A stretch of DNA of 64,000 nucleotides from Sinohyriopsis cumingii (taxonomy: Eukaryota > Mollusca > Bivalvia > Unionida > Unionidae). The DNA lies in NCBI GenBank assembly GCA_028554795.2, contig CM068832.1, positions 85,770,511 through 85,834,510 of the forward strand, in the 5' to 3' direction. The notes beneath the pieces were generated by a model, which was given only the letters and a program-made list of their open reading frames with translations, was not told the DNA's origin and did no database searches. Of this stretch, positions 23,285 to 31,772 are shown piece after piece. Within the stretch, counting starts at the first letter, position 1. Each line of letters starts with the position of its first letter. The position numbers were made by a program, and so were the translations under genes.

Positions 23285-23710
23285 TCAATAATCAAAAACG
23301 TCTAAGTCTCGAACGGTTCTTCTTTTCTTTGTCTTTCTAGCTTTAGAAGTGTGAAGTCTGGTGAAAGGGTGTTTTCTTCGTCGTCTCTTTCTGCCTTGTC
23401 CTTGCTGAATGCCTGACTCGGTAGTGTGCAGGGCATTTATAGGTGTTTCTCGTCGGCCCAAAAGGTCTTTGCCCGTTTTCATCAAGACATTTTTGCCTGC
23501 CCTCATGAAGGCTTCTTTAGGGTTTTGTTTGTCGATGATGACATTTTGGAGAAATTCTTTGCCTTGTGTCAATGCCGCATCTTTCAAGGCATGCAATCCG
23601 CGTGTCACCATCGGTTTCAACACCGAAGCCACCGAACGAAAGGCTGATTTCAACATATCTCCTAAACCGTGTCCTCGCTGTCGTGCAACCCCTCGGTACA
23701 CTGGATACAT
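23285..23710 (-). CDS. basic virion core protein (gene j)
   Basis: Intact 141 residues from the ATG at 23710. It begins MYPVYRG with a GLGDML-SAFRSVASVLKPM amphipathic helix and ends in Arg/Lys-rich patches (RKRRRRK, RKTKKRR). The composition and position between penton and major capsid resemble adenovirus core or protein-VI-like precursors seen in adintoviruses, so DNA condensation or membrane interaction is likely but inferred. It starts 4 bases after the penton stop codon. Block C carries a comparable protein at 49221-49664. Confidence 0.8.
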   Translation of the reverse strand: MYPVYRGVARQRGHGLGDMLKSAFRSVASVLKPMVTRGLHALKDAALTQGKEFLQNVIIDKQNPKEAFMRAGKNVLMKTGKDLLGRRETPINALHTTESGIQQGQGRKRRRRKHPFTRLHTSKARKTKKRRTVRDLDVFDY

Positions 23711-23713
23711 GAC

Positions 23714-24674
23714 TTACGAGTCGTGAGAAAACCATTTTCGAAAATGGAGTTTCACCGTGACTTTTCCTTTGGTGAATGGAATATTTTGTCCCAGATCTCC
23801 TTTTATAGCATTGTTGACCGTGTCCAAATACGACTTGCTGACAGGCAAATAATGAGGATGTACAAATTCGCGGTGGACGTGATAAGTGTTTCCACCTTCC
23901 TCGTCAGTGTTCGTGGCAGAATTTACTTTGAAAGGAATGACATGCAGTAACGGCACGGAGGTGTGTCCCACCACGTTGTACTCCACCACATCGGAGTACA
24001 CGAAGATCAAATTCAGTCCCTGGTTCAGTTCTACCGGGAAACGAAAATACCTCGCAAAATGCCCGTTGTTGTCAATGTCTGCTTTCTCAATCTTTTTGGT
24101 CTTTTTATCCGTGACCATATTGAGGTCTCCACCCAAAATGTCATACAATTCAGGGTAAAATTTAATACGTATACTTTTTTCCTAACTTTCAAATTTGATG
24201 AGTAGACGATGAGACAGTTTGAGGTACTCAATGGTGACACGTTTTTTTTAGTGCGGTCAGAACTTTATCAAATGCTGCATAGAATTTGTCAGCGATTGCC
24301 TCCACCAGATGTTGACCACTAAAATAATGGCCTGGGTTAATTTTAAGTTCATAAACGTAAAAAGGAGGAGAGGTGTCACTGCTGCTACGGGGTATTAGGG
24401 TCTTCGGAAGTGATTTATGTTGATGAGTGGTCATCATTGTTTGCTGCACTGTTTGGTCCAGAATTTCGACCTCAAAATTGTTTTGAGTTTCAGTGATGTT
24501 TTTGATTTGTGTTGGGTAAATCATTTCTACCAAAGCCACTACCCAATGGGCTTCGTGATCTAATGGGATGGCCTGAGGTAATTTGGCCGTGTAACAGCAC
24601 AACGTGTTGTGGGGAAACACCTCCATGGAACTGTCACTGGGTAAGGTTAAGTAAAATTGGTTTTGGTGACTCAT
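23714..24674 (-). pseudogene. penton-like minor capsid protein (frameshift plus TAG)
   Basis: Single-jelly-roll vertex protein of Polintons. The ATG at 24674 overlaps the stop of the preceding gene (ATGA). The first 148 codons are open, with the QFYLTLPSDSS start and the VVALVEMIYP segment. The frame is lost in an A8 run near 24245, and the next frame carries a TAG at 24182-24184 before reading open (from 24148) through DILGGDLNMV and the VVGHTSVPLLHVIPF segment to 23714. The A8 slip could be an assembly or sequencing error; the TAG is independent of it. Confidence 0.85.
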
Positions 24675-25084
24675 AATTCCAGAGTTCTGTGGCTGTCCGA
24701 GGGGTTACTGGACGTCAGAGGCGTGTCTCCGCCCAAAATGGGGTTCTGATTGAGGTTGTTATTGGAGTGACTGGCACTGGCACCGGACACAAGGTTCCCG
24801 TGGTTCCCGTTCGAGGAGAATTTCAGGGAGGGATTGGGAAGCAGGTAACCGATGCAACTGCTCAATAAAATGGTCCACAATTGTTTGTCTCCTTGTTGCA
24901 AACTCAAATTGGCGATGGCTGCCCCGATGACACAATACACCACGAAGATTTGACAGAAAAAGACGATTTGCGTTTTAGGCACACGTTCTCCACACCACAC
25001 CCACAAGGGCAGTTTTTGTAAATCTTGCAGAGAAGAACTATGTGAAGGAGTGGTCGACGTAGCTGCGTCTGTGTGAAAGGGCAT
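24671..25084 (-). CDS. small membrane protein with two hydrophobic segments (gene h)
   Basis: Intact frame of 137 residues from the ATG at 25084, 6 bases downstream of the integrase stop. Two membrane-length hydrophobic segments are visible, about residues 40-60 (QIVFFCQIFVVYCVIG) and 69-84 (LWTILLSSCIGYLLPNP), followed by a Ser/Asn-rich tail. A protein with this second motif is, to my knowledge, widespread in Polintons between integrase and penton. Its function is not known; a virion membrane or cell-exit role is speculation. Confidence 0.75.
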   Translation of the reverse strand: MPFHTDAATSTTPSHSSSLQDLQKLPLWVWCGERVPKTQIVFFCQIFVVYCVIGAAIANLSLQQGDKQLWTILLSSCIGYLLPNPSLKFSSNGNHGNLVSGASASHSNNNLNQNPILGGDTPLTSSNPSDSHRTLEL

Positions 25085-25089
25085 GATGG

Positions 25090-26199
25090 TCACTTCTTTT
25101 TATAGTCGGTGACGTGCGAAGCGTCGATCCAAGAATCAAAACTGGGTGGATATCCTTTCCAACGAACTTTGACTTCTTTGACACGTTGTTTGCCCACTAT
25201 ACGGGTTCTGCGTTCGAGATTACTTTCGATGTCGTACACGTCGTCTTCTTTTTTGGTGACACTTTGTAACTCGGGCAAATAAAACGTTCTTTTGAGCACT
25301 TCTCCGTTCATGTCTTCCAATTTATAGACGGCAGGATGACGGCCATGCACTCGTCCAGTGACACGAAACAATTCGGTCGTCCAGTTAGGTAAGTAACCCT
25401 TGTCGAAAGTGCGTTTGGTTTTGCCAATGCGCACCCAATCTCCTACGGCCAACACTCCACTTTTCTTGGGGACAGCCCTCGTCGGGGACGTACCAAACAG
25501 GCGCTCAAACACCAACACTTCGTTTTCGGGAGTCACTTCTTGCGGGGCACGTCCGATGCTTCGATGGTAAGATTGGTTGCACGCTTGCACCAGGTGCGGT
25601 AAGATGTCGATGTACTTCAGAGTGTGGTGATGCGTGAAATATTTCCACATGCGTTCTTTCGAAGTGCGTTGAAAACGTTCCACGATGCTGGCTTTGGTTT
25701 CGGGATTCTCGGTGGTAAAAAAATGAATGTCACGTTTCTTTAATTCTTTTTGGAAAGCTTGGTTCAGAAATTCGGTACCTTTGTCCGTTAGCCATCGAAG
25801 AGGGTGACGACCGCTTTGTTTCAACACTCCTTGCAGGGCTCGCACTAACTCTTTGCTAGATTTGGAAGTCAAGGGCACGACCCAGGCAAATTTGGAAAAG
25901 ACGTCGATGACACATAACAAATATTTGTAGCCACGATTGTAGCTGGCCAAATGGGAGACATCAACTAAATCGGCTTGCCATTGATGATCGATGCCTTCCA
26001 CTCGGGTGCGACTTCTGGCAAACTTGCGTCGAATGGGTTTGTGTAAAGTGTAGGTAGTTTGTTCTTGTAACCATCGTTGCACTTGAGGTAAACGGAGACT
26101 TTTCAGTCGCGTTTTGGCAGCACGATACAATTTTTGAACTCCTGCGTAACCTGCAGGATGGGACGGATCGTAGTAAATGCTGGCTAAGACTTTTTGCAT
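25090..26199 (-). CDS. retroviral-type DDE integrase with C-terminal chromodomain
   Basis: Intact 369 residues from the ATG at 26199. The rve core shows D77 (WQADLVD), D139 (WLTDKG) and E174 (ASIVERF), a D-D-35-E arrangement. An N-terminal helical region precedes it, and an SH3-like DNA-binding segment follows (GDWVRI...KGYLPNWTTELF). The C-terminus is a chromodomain (YDIESNLERR...VRWKGYPPSFDSWI, about residues 320-365) that may direct insertion to marked chromatin. It inserts the linear element with 6-bp duplications. It is the best-preserved enzyme of element B and could still act on its own or related ends. Confidence 0.95.
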   Translation of the reverse strand: MQKVLASIYYDPSHPAGYAGVQKLYRAAKTRLKSLRLPQVQRWLQEQTTYTLHKPIRRKFARSRTRVEGIDHQWQADLVDVSHLASYNRGYKYLLCVIDVFSKFAWVVPLTSKSSKELVRALQGVLKQSGRHPLRWLTDKGTEFLNQAFQKELKKRDIHFFTTENPETKASIVERFQRTSKERMWKYFTHHHTLKYIDILPHLVQACNQSYHRSIGRAPQEVTPENEVLVFERLFGTSPTRAVPKKSGVLAVGDWVRIGKTKRTFDKGYLPNWTTELFRVTGRVHGRHPAVYKLEDMNGEVLKRTFYLPELQSVTKKEDDVYDIESNLERRTRIVGKQRVKEVKVRWKGYPPSFDSWIDASHVTDYKKK

Positions 26200-26214
26200 T
26201 TGTTGGTTTGTGTG

Positions 26215-26960
26215 TTAATAAGGCACCCACTCTTCCAGGATGCTACTTTGGGTGGGTCGATAGGGTGGTTTTGAAACGGATTTACGTGTCCGATGGGCTA
26301 CAGGAGTAGAAGTCGAAGGTAGTGGTGGTGGCGGTGGCAATGGAATGGCTTTGGTCTTCTTTTCTTTTTTCACTTCTGGTTTCCCTTCTTTCTTTTTCAC
26401 TTCTGTCGAAGGAGGAGTGGACATCATCTTTTTAACCCAAGCTTTCATTTCTTCTCGTTGGGGTGCGGGCGACGGGGTCAAAAAGGATGCTGCAATCTTA
26501 CTTGAAATGGGAGCTGCTGACGGTGTTTGAAACACTTCTCGCATCTCTTCTTCCTCAGGTCTTCGTGGGGTAGCATCTCTGGTGACCCCTGGGGATGGTA
26601 GTAGTGGTGGTGGTGGTAGTGATGATGGTGCTGGACTTTTCATCAAGGTCTTAAAATCTTTCAGAGTGGTAGAGCTGTTTCGTCTAAAGCTTTCTGGTGA
26701 AAGAGTTGCAGTCATTGCAAGAGTTGACCGTACTTTTGCGATTTTTCTGTTTCGGACAAATCTTGGCGATCCATCAAGGACTGCAATTCGTGTTGTAACT
26801 GGGACATCTCGCTCAAATTGGGATTGGGAGGTAAATGCGGGGTGCGTTGTTCTTGCCAACGATGGTATTCCATCCATCGTTTGCAACGCACTAAAGCTAG
26901 TTTTCGTCCTTCCGTGGGGTTGTCAGGGGTCGATTCTGAGATCTTGGGACTTCAGAGGGC
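26215..26960 (-). pseudogene. Polinton gene f: Pro-rich protein read in two frames
   Basis: The N-terminal part (ATG at 26873 or upstream) reads in one frame with the RWQEQRTPHLPPN segment shared with element A, then an L-Q-EL-SL helix and a stop near 26700. The downstream part reads in another frame from before 26877 to 26215, with SPAPSSLPPPPLLPSP, Lys/Glu-rich and Pro-rich stretches and a final EEWVPY. Because the shared segment lies in the first frame and the long tail in the second, a frameshift near 26.7 kb is likely. Function is unknown. It lies 15 bases upstream of the integrase ATG. Confidence 0.6.
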
Positions 26961-26964
26961 CTTT

Positions 26965-27369
26965 TTATCTTGCTCCCACCAGTCCTCCCAACATGGTTCC
27001 CAAGTCTCCTTTCAGCAATGGGCCTAACAAGAGGGGTAAAATGCCTCCACGTTGGACCAACATCTTCTTCTTTTGACGAAGGGGAATTTTCTTTTGAACC
27101 ATTTGGCGAAGAACGTGGCGATGTTTGCCTAAGCATTGTTTCTGGTGTTTGGACAAAGGGATCGTGCCTTTCAACACGTTCAAACAACATTTGCACACGG
27201 TATCGATGACCTCTTTGGAAGCTGATTGAATGAGTTTTTCTCGTAGGGGTGGAGAAGCTTTGGACAGGACAGATAGCATGTCCCCATGTTTGACTAAACG
27301 AGGAGGCAGTTCTTTCCTTTTCTTTCCCTGAGGCTGTTTAGAAGAGGGATGTTTTCTGGAGGGTGACAT
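26965..27369 (-). CDS. Polinton gene e: small basic protein with hydrophobic C-terminus
   Basis: Intact 134 residues from the ATG at 27369 (MSPSRKH). Basic N-terminus, a C-K-C-C-LNVLKG segment, a Lys/Arg-rich stretch (IPLRQKKKMLVQRGG) and a hydrophobic Gly/Leu tail (ILPLLLGPLLKGDLGTML). I recall this tail type as common in Polintons and reminiscent of short adenovirus core peptides. A TATA-like GTATAAGAAA at 27415-27424 lies upstream and is conserved as GCTATAAAAAG in element A. Function unknown. Confidence 0.8.
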   Translation of the reverse strand: MSPSRKHPSSKQPQGKKRKELPPRLVKHGDMLSVLSKASPPLREKLIQSASKEVIDTVCKCCLNVLKGTIPLSKHQKQCLGKHRHVLRQMVQKKIPLRQKKKMLVQRGGILPLLLGPLLKGDLGTMLGGLVGAR

Positions 27370-27418
27370 CTTCAGGAGTACCAAAACACTGATGCCCCGA
27401 CTTGGACACACACCTTTC

Positions 27419-28372
27419 TTATACTGGAACGCGTCGCCACTGACTGTCTTTACCTCGCATCAACTTCAGGACAGGCATGACACGTCGTGCAGGGGTACGC
27501 AACGGACTAAATCGAGCCAGTTCTTGCTTGGACAAATCCAGTAAACTTTGTAACATGCCCGATCTTTCTTGGATTTTGGGAGCAGGTACTTTGTGAGCAG
27601 CGGCCACTGTCACTAAATTGGAGGGTCCTGCTACTGGGGAAGTTCTTGGGGTCATCAATGGAGAAGTTCTTGGTGTGATCAACGTCTCCAAGTACTCTTT
27701 AGTTCTTGGTGTCATCAACCGGGAAGTGGATGAACGTGAGGCTGCCGGAGACGCGGTCACCGCCGTGGCAGGTCGTGGTTTGCGAGTGTAAGGTTGCGTC
27801 CTGACCGAAGTGCCTCTCTTGTGACTAGTTTTCTTTTGTGGACTTTTCTTTTTCTGGGGACTTTTTCTCTGTTTCTTTCTCTGTGGGCTTCTTTTCTTTT
27901 TCCGGGGTGGTGTCTGGTAAGAGGAGGGTCCCGCCACTGGAGAAGTTCTTGCAGACACGGGTCTCCTTGGGGACCTGGTCTTTTTCTTCTTCTTGGAGCT
28001 TCGTTTGACTTTTTTCTTGTGGAAAACTTTGGGGGCATTAGGATCCCATCTTAAGAGAGAGTGAATGATGACCCCTCCTAGAGTACCGCTCCCTCCAGGT
28101 TTCAAAATTATTTGTTTTTTGGTTTGAGTGTCGATGCGGGGATCGGCCAGTTGGGTCAAAGCGACTTTGTTTTGATCAAAAAAGCGTTTGGTTTGATGAG
28201 GAATCTGAATGATTCCTTGGAGTAATTGACGTGCCGTCACCGTGAACCATCGTAAGACTTCTTTGAGACTAGCTTCTAAGACACGAGCCCGTATTTGTGG
28301 ATTTTTTTCTCGACTGATGACATACAAGGCACGAATCAATTTGACGGGAAGATGCGACTGAAGGGACGTCAT
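27419..28372 (-). CDS. Polinton gene d: helical N-terminus with Lys/Ser/Pro-rich tail
   Basis: Intact 317 residues from the ATG at 28372 (MTSLQSHLPVKLIRALYV). Residues 1-130 look helical and well conserved in style (REKNPQIRARVLEASLKEVL, then ILKPGGSGTLGGVII). The rest is a highly basic low-complexity tail with KKKKSPQRKK and repeated TPRTSP motifs, ending in a conserved C-terminal QWRRV-V. Likely nucleic-acid associated; I know no assigned function. It lies between ATPase and gene e, and its 3' part survives in element A. Confidence 0.8.
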   Translation of the reverse strand: MTSLQSHLPVKLIRALYVISREKNPQIRARVLEASLKEVLRWFTVTARQLLQGIIQIPHQTKRFFDQNKVALTQLADPRIDTQTKKQIILKPGGSGTLGGVIIHSLLRWDPNAPKVFHKKKVKRSSKKKKKTRSPRRPVSARTSPVAGPSSYQTPPRKKKRSPQRKKQRKSPQKKKSPQKKTSHKRGTSVRTQPYTRKPRPATAVTASPAASRSSTSRLMTPRTKEYLETLITPRTSPLMTPRTSPVAGPSNLVTVAAAHKVPAPKIQERSGMLQSLLDLSKQELARFSPLRTPARRVMPVLKLMRGKDSQWRRVPV

Positions 28373-28437
28373 GTTGACGCTGTGTGAGACAGACGCAAAG
28401 GGTCTGAGGTGTTTATAGATTTTTTTGTGGAGTGAAG

Positions 28438-29166
28438 TTAAGTCGAGGACGGAGACGTGTACAGGACAGGCCCTACATCTTGGCACCAGTGGTGAAACAA
28501 GTGGGTACGAAATCGCAAATCATCGGGGGTCGTAGGTTTCAAATCGACGAGTAAATAGGCGTGTGGAGTTTGAGTGGCATCCTCGTACGCCTGAATCAGC
28601 CAAGGTGTCCCTAACTGTTTGGCTAAGACTCGCACTTGCGATTTATCTCGAGGGCTTTTAAACAAGACCACGTAATGCGCATTGAGACTGATGATGCGAT
28701 GGGCCTTACTTTGTTGAAACAAATTTTGAGTGATGTAAACGACACTGGCATTACGATGATGCCCTTTGCGCTTGAACGACAGTTTAATTTCTTCTTCATC
28801 TTCTTCTAACATGTCGTCGAAAATGACCAAATGGGTTTGACGGGAGTCAGAGACGATGCCGTCGTCTTCTTTAGGAATGCCTTCCACAAACACGATGGAA
28901 TCGCCTTGACTTTCTCGCAAGAGGCTGTACGCCGATTGCCACACTTTGTAACACCACACGATGCGATGAAGTGGACGATCGATCAAATGATGTTTATGTT
29001 CGATCAAGCGTTTGACGAATTCGGTTTTGCCTGAACCGCTAGGCCCAGCAATGAGCATGTTAAAGAGATGGCGAAGATACAAAGCCTCCCAACTGGCACG
29101 ATCTAAGTGTTCGTCGATGACATTGACAGTGGAGGAAGAGGGAGCAGAGACAGCAGAGGTAGCCAT
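28438..29166 (-). CDS. FtsK/HerA-type genome-packaging ATPase
   Basis: Drives DNA into preformed capsids. Intact 242 residues from the ATG at 29166. Walker A is GPSGSGKT (41-48), Walker B is LVIFDD (113-118), and a conserved Gln-containing sensor lies in SVVYITQNLF. Length and motifs are typical for the Polinton/adenovirus-like packaging ATPase. A TATATAAAC box lies at 29212-29220, about 46 nt upstream of the ATG, so it appears to have its own promoter. Confidence 0.93.
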   Translation of the reverse strand: MATSAVSAPSSSTVNVIDEHLDRASWEALYLRHLFNMLIAGPSGSGKTEFVKRLIEHKHHLIDRPLHRIVWCYKVWQSAYSLLRESQGDSIVFVEGIPKEDDGIVSDSRQTHLVIFDDMLEEDEEEIKLSFKRKGHHRNASVVYITQNLFQQSKAHRIISLNAHYVVLFKSPRDKSQVRVLAKQLGTPWLIQAYEDATQTPHAYLLVDLKPTTPDDLRFRTHLFHHWCQDVGPVLYTSPSST

Positions 29167-29211
29167 AGTGTGAGGAATGTCACTTGTGACACGAAAACAG
29201 ACAAGACGAGA

Positions 29212-29220
29212 GTTTATATA
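29212..29220 (-). promoter_or_regulatory. TATA box of the packaging ATPase gene
   Basis: TATATAAAC on the - strand, 46-54 nt before the ATPase ATG at 29166, in sequence otherwise free of coding potential on this strand except the tail of the upstream gene. Confidence 0.55.
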
Positions 29221-29248
29221 CATTTTCAGGACACGTTTATTGAATGTT

Positions 29249-29968
29249 TTAAACATGAACACGAAAGACAAAAATATACAAAAGCCAAAGGCTTAAGTAC
29301 AACGATAAAAGGCACATGATAACCATCAACGTGGAATAGAAACAAGTGTCTGTACAACATGTTTTGGGTAAGGTTCTGACCAGTTCTATAGGGGGTAAGG
29401 TCACACAAGTGTCCTCCCGAGAGGGTCTTTCAGGCCTGTCCACGACAGTCCTGTCCTGGGTGACGGGTTCTTCTGGTACCGTCACTAACACTGGTTGAAA
29501 AGTGACTTTTTTCCTTGACCAACTGTCGTGCATACTGGGCCACTTCTTGGGTCCAAGCCTCAAAATCCCATTCTTTCCAGGCACGGACATCTGTCCAATG
29601 GGGGTGTAAGTCACAAGCTACACACACATCGTCATACACGTCTTGGGTAGCTAAAAGTTGACGAATATTTTTGTCCCGAAGAGGTCGAGAAGTATCCAGA
29701 TGAAAACGCAAGGCTTTGTGCAAAAGGAGTCTTTCGTGACCATTTAAGACCATTGGGGTGGTAAGTACTGATCGTAAAGAGTCCACAAGGAATCGGCTGG
29801 TAAACGAAATCCCAGAAAACAAGTCACTAAGACACACACCACTTGTCGACCCAAATTGAATGGATACAGTTCTTGTAATAATCGATGGTAATGATCCACG
29901 GTTTGAATATGGTCATTGAGTTCCTTCCACGGAATCTGTTCAATTACATGTGACATAAGCCGTGGCAT
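29249..29968 (-). pseudogene. C-terminally membrane-anchored protein of element B (two frameshifts)
   Basis: Not recognised. Three overlapping open pieces continue one another: 29968-29744 (ATG at 29968), about 29760-29510 (H-P-W and W-WDF segments) and about 29510-29249. The final piece ends in a long hydrophobic stretch of about 24 residues (VIMCLLSLYLSLWLLYIFVF), suggesting a type II or tail-anchored membrane protein with a mostly cytoplasmic helical body. Frames run 1-2-1, so two small indels break it. It lies between the F-box-like genes and the ATPase. Confidence 0.5.
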
Positions 29969-30431
29969 GGCAGCCTGATTTTGTAGTCTCTTTGTTTCGG
30001 AAGCAATAAAGGTAATTTCTAACTAGACATCTTCGTTCTCCAGTAGGGAATCTAAATCTTGCATACTGTAACCGAAACGTCAGAGTTTGTCTAGATGTTT
30101 CGTCTTCCGCTAAGCAGATTCCACGTAAAATATGTTGGTAATCCTTTAACTCGTCTTCCTCAATACGTTGCAGTAGGTGAATCTCGAAGTAACCAAAATT
30201 ACGAACGTTTAGTTCATTCACTAACTGAAAGTGTTCAACAAGGTCTGACCATTGAAACAATTTCTGACGAATCAGTCCTCTTATACCATTCAGGTACCAG
30301 TAGTTAAAGATCTGGTGACGTAACGGATGCAACTGTTCTTTACGTTTGACTTGTATTTTGACCAGCTCTCGGTAAATGCGTTCTCTCAACTCCACAGGCA
30401 AGCCCAAAATGTTCTCTTGTAAAGTATCCAC
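29940..30431 (-). pseudogene. F-box-like paralogue 3 (start codon changed to GTG)
   Basis: Third of three tandem paralogues sharing an opening DTLQEN-LPVELRERIYREL-KIQVKRK. This copy has GTG (30431) where the others have ATG, so the normal start is lost. The frame stays open for 163 codons with a Leu-rich helical body. The LPxELxxxIYxEL pattern matches the start of F-box domains, which tether substrates to SCF ubiquitin ligases via Skp1; this assignment is inference from the short motif. Confidence 0.5.
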
Positions 30432-30666
30432 AAGTATATACACTGTTTTTGGAATCCTTGGGTGGTGGCCAATAGCCTCGTTTACCTTTGTGCCTGATGT
30501 AATATCCACTCATAATCAGTTTTCTTATACTTTGGAACAGAGCATAATTTAAAAACGGATGAATAACTTTGCGTTTGCGTTTCACTTGTATTTTGATCAG
30601 TTCTCGGTAAATGCGTTCTCTCAACTCCACAGGCAAAGCACGAATGTTCTCTAGCAAAGTATCCAT
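30340..30666 (-). CDS. F-box-like paralogue 2 (C-terminally truncated)
   Basis: The ATG at 30666 gives 108 residues. The first 35 match the other two copies (MDTLLEN, LPVELRERIYREL). After about 70 residues homology ends and the frame runs out of register through the start of copy 3. It overlaps the 3' end of copy 1 by 16 bases. The truncation fits unequal recombination between tandem copies. Confidence 0.45.
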   Translation of the reverse strand: MDTLLENIRALPVELRERIYRELIKIQVKRKRKVIHPFLNYALFQSIRKLIMSGYYIRHKGKRGYWPPPKDSKNSVYTCGYFTREHFGLACGVERTHLPRAGQNTSQT

Positions 30667-31082
30667 GAATAGGTCATACTAAATCCTCTTTTGTCTGACA
30701 CAATAATAATCACTAATTTACACATTGCAATTCGTTCAGAGGTTTCCTCTTTCACTAAGTCGACATTGCGTAAAAGATGTTGGTAGTTCGCTAACTCTTC
30801 CTCTGGAATTGGATCCAGTAAGTTTACAATGTAGCAGATCGAATTATCAATACCAAACCAATTCTTTTTAAAACCAGGAGGTCGTTGATCAATGTCTGTC
30901 CAATGCAACACTTTCAACTCAATCAGTCCTTGTATAGCATTCAGGTACCAGTGGTTCAAACACCGGTGACGTAACGGATGCAATTGTTCTTTACGTTTCA
31001 CTTGTATTTTGACCAGCTCTCGGTAAATCCTGTCTCTCAGCTCCACAGGCAAAGCGCGAATGTTCTCTTGTAAAGTATCCAT
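30651..31082 (-). CDS. F-box-like paralogue 1
   Basis: Intact 143 residues from the ATG at 31082. It opens MDTLQEN with the LPVELRDRIYREL pattern typical of F-box helices 1-2, then a Leu/Trp-containing helical region shared with copy 3 (HPLRH, WYLN-I-GLI). Viral F-box proteins in poxviruses redirect ubiquitination of host factors; a similar host-directed role is plausible here but unproven. It lies directly downstream of the BIR gene. Confidence 0.55.
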   Translation of the reverse strand: MDTLQENIRALPVELRDRIYRELVKIQVKRKEQLHPLRHRCLNHWYLNAIQGLIELKVLHWTDIDQRPPGFKKNWFGIDNSICYIVNLLDPIPEEELANYQHLLRNVDLVKEETSERIAMCKLVIIIVSDKRGFSMTYSWILC

Positions 31083-31104
31083 AAACAGATTATGGTAAGT
31101 TACT

Positions 31105-31740
31105 TCAATGTCTCGGTCCCACTAAGGGTAAGTAATGACAATTCGGTGATCATCGAGCATGTTCTACGTAGGCCGAATCTTGTGGTTCCCAGTGGTGAAG
31201 TGACACACCGCAACTGAAGCACTTGACTTTATCCCCTTCGCCCAAGTAGAAAAATCCGGCTCTGGCTAATTCTTCGGGGGTCGGGCCTCCCAGATACTTA
31301 GGCCACTTTCCTTTGAACGATTGAAGACGATTTTCAAAAGTCGCAGTATTCCGACAAACGCACAGGAAACGAATATTCGTCTTTCACAGGTTCGTTTCGA
31401 TGAAGGTTGGGTGACATGGACAGGAGTTTGCTCAGGGCTGGATGATATCCGTAGGGGGGTAGACGTGAAGGTGAACATCCACCTTTAAAACGAAACCCAG
31501 TAAAATGTCCAAGAGGACGAGGGCATCGCTTTCGCATCCCTCAGGTTTGACACGCAGAGCATCACTTTCCATGATAGGGGTAGTGAGAACAAAGTTCCCA
31601 TGATGCTTTACGGCATCGCTAAGGTCACAGCGTACAGCATCGTTCCCATCGCAAGGCTCACAATCACATTCCACTTCAGAAGCCCCACACTTGAATTGTG
31701 CCTTTCTAAACTTGTTTTGTGTTTCTCTGAAAGTATTCAT
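31105..31740 (-). pseudogene. BIR (IAP-like) gene interrupted by three in-frame TGA codons
   Basis: BIR domains bind and restrain caspases; baculoviruses and other DNA viruses use them against apoptosis. The frame from the ATG at 31740 has no stop but TGA at 31432-31434, 31384-31386 and 31150-31152 until its natural end at 31105. The BIR fold is clear at 31.13-31.34 kb: a NRL-SF start, the GPTPEELARAGFFYLG segment, C-F-S-C, then H and the final C of the zinc set. The third TGA falls inside the domain just before the last zinc ligand. The ~100-residue N-terminus is Cys-rich and unrecognised; a neighbouring frame (31537-31334) is also open, so the N-terminal reading is uncertain. No RING is seen. 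Confidence 0.75.
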
Positions 31741-31772
31741 CTTGTTCGCTTGGTCTTGGTAGTCACAATGAA

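Noticed and set aside
25097..25104. TATA box TATAAAAAG for gene h
   Set aside because: It lies in the last integrase codons and would place the start of transcription at or after the gene h ATG.
26582..27076. 164-codon + strand frame
   Set aside because: Shadow of genes e and f on the opposite strand; Gly/Ser-rich because it mirrors their Pro-rich codons.
31105..31740. TGA recoding (selenocysteine or stop-to-Trp editing) in the BIR gene
   Set aside because: No supporting RNA element is visible, and other genes of the same element also carry nonsense codons, so decay is simpler.
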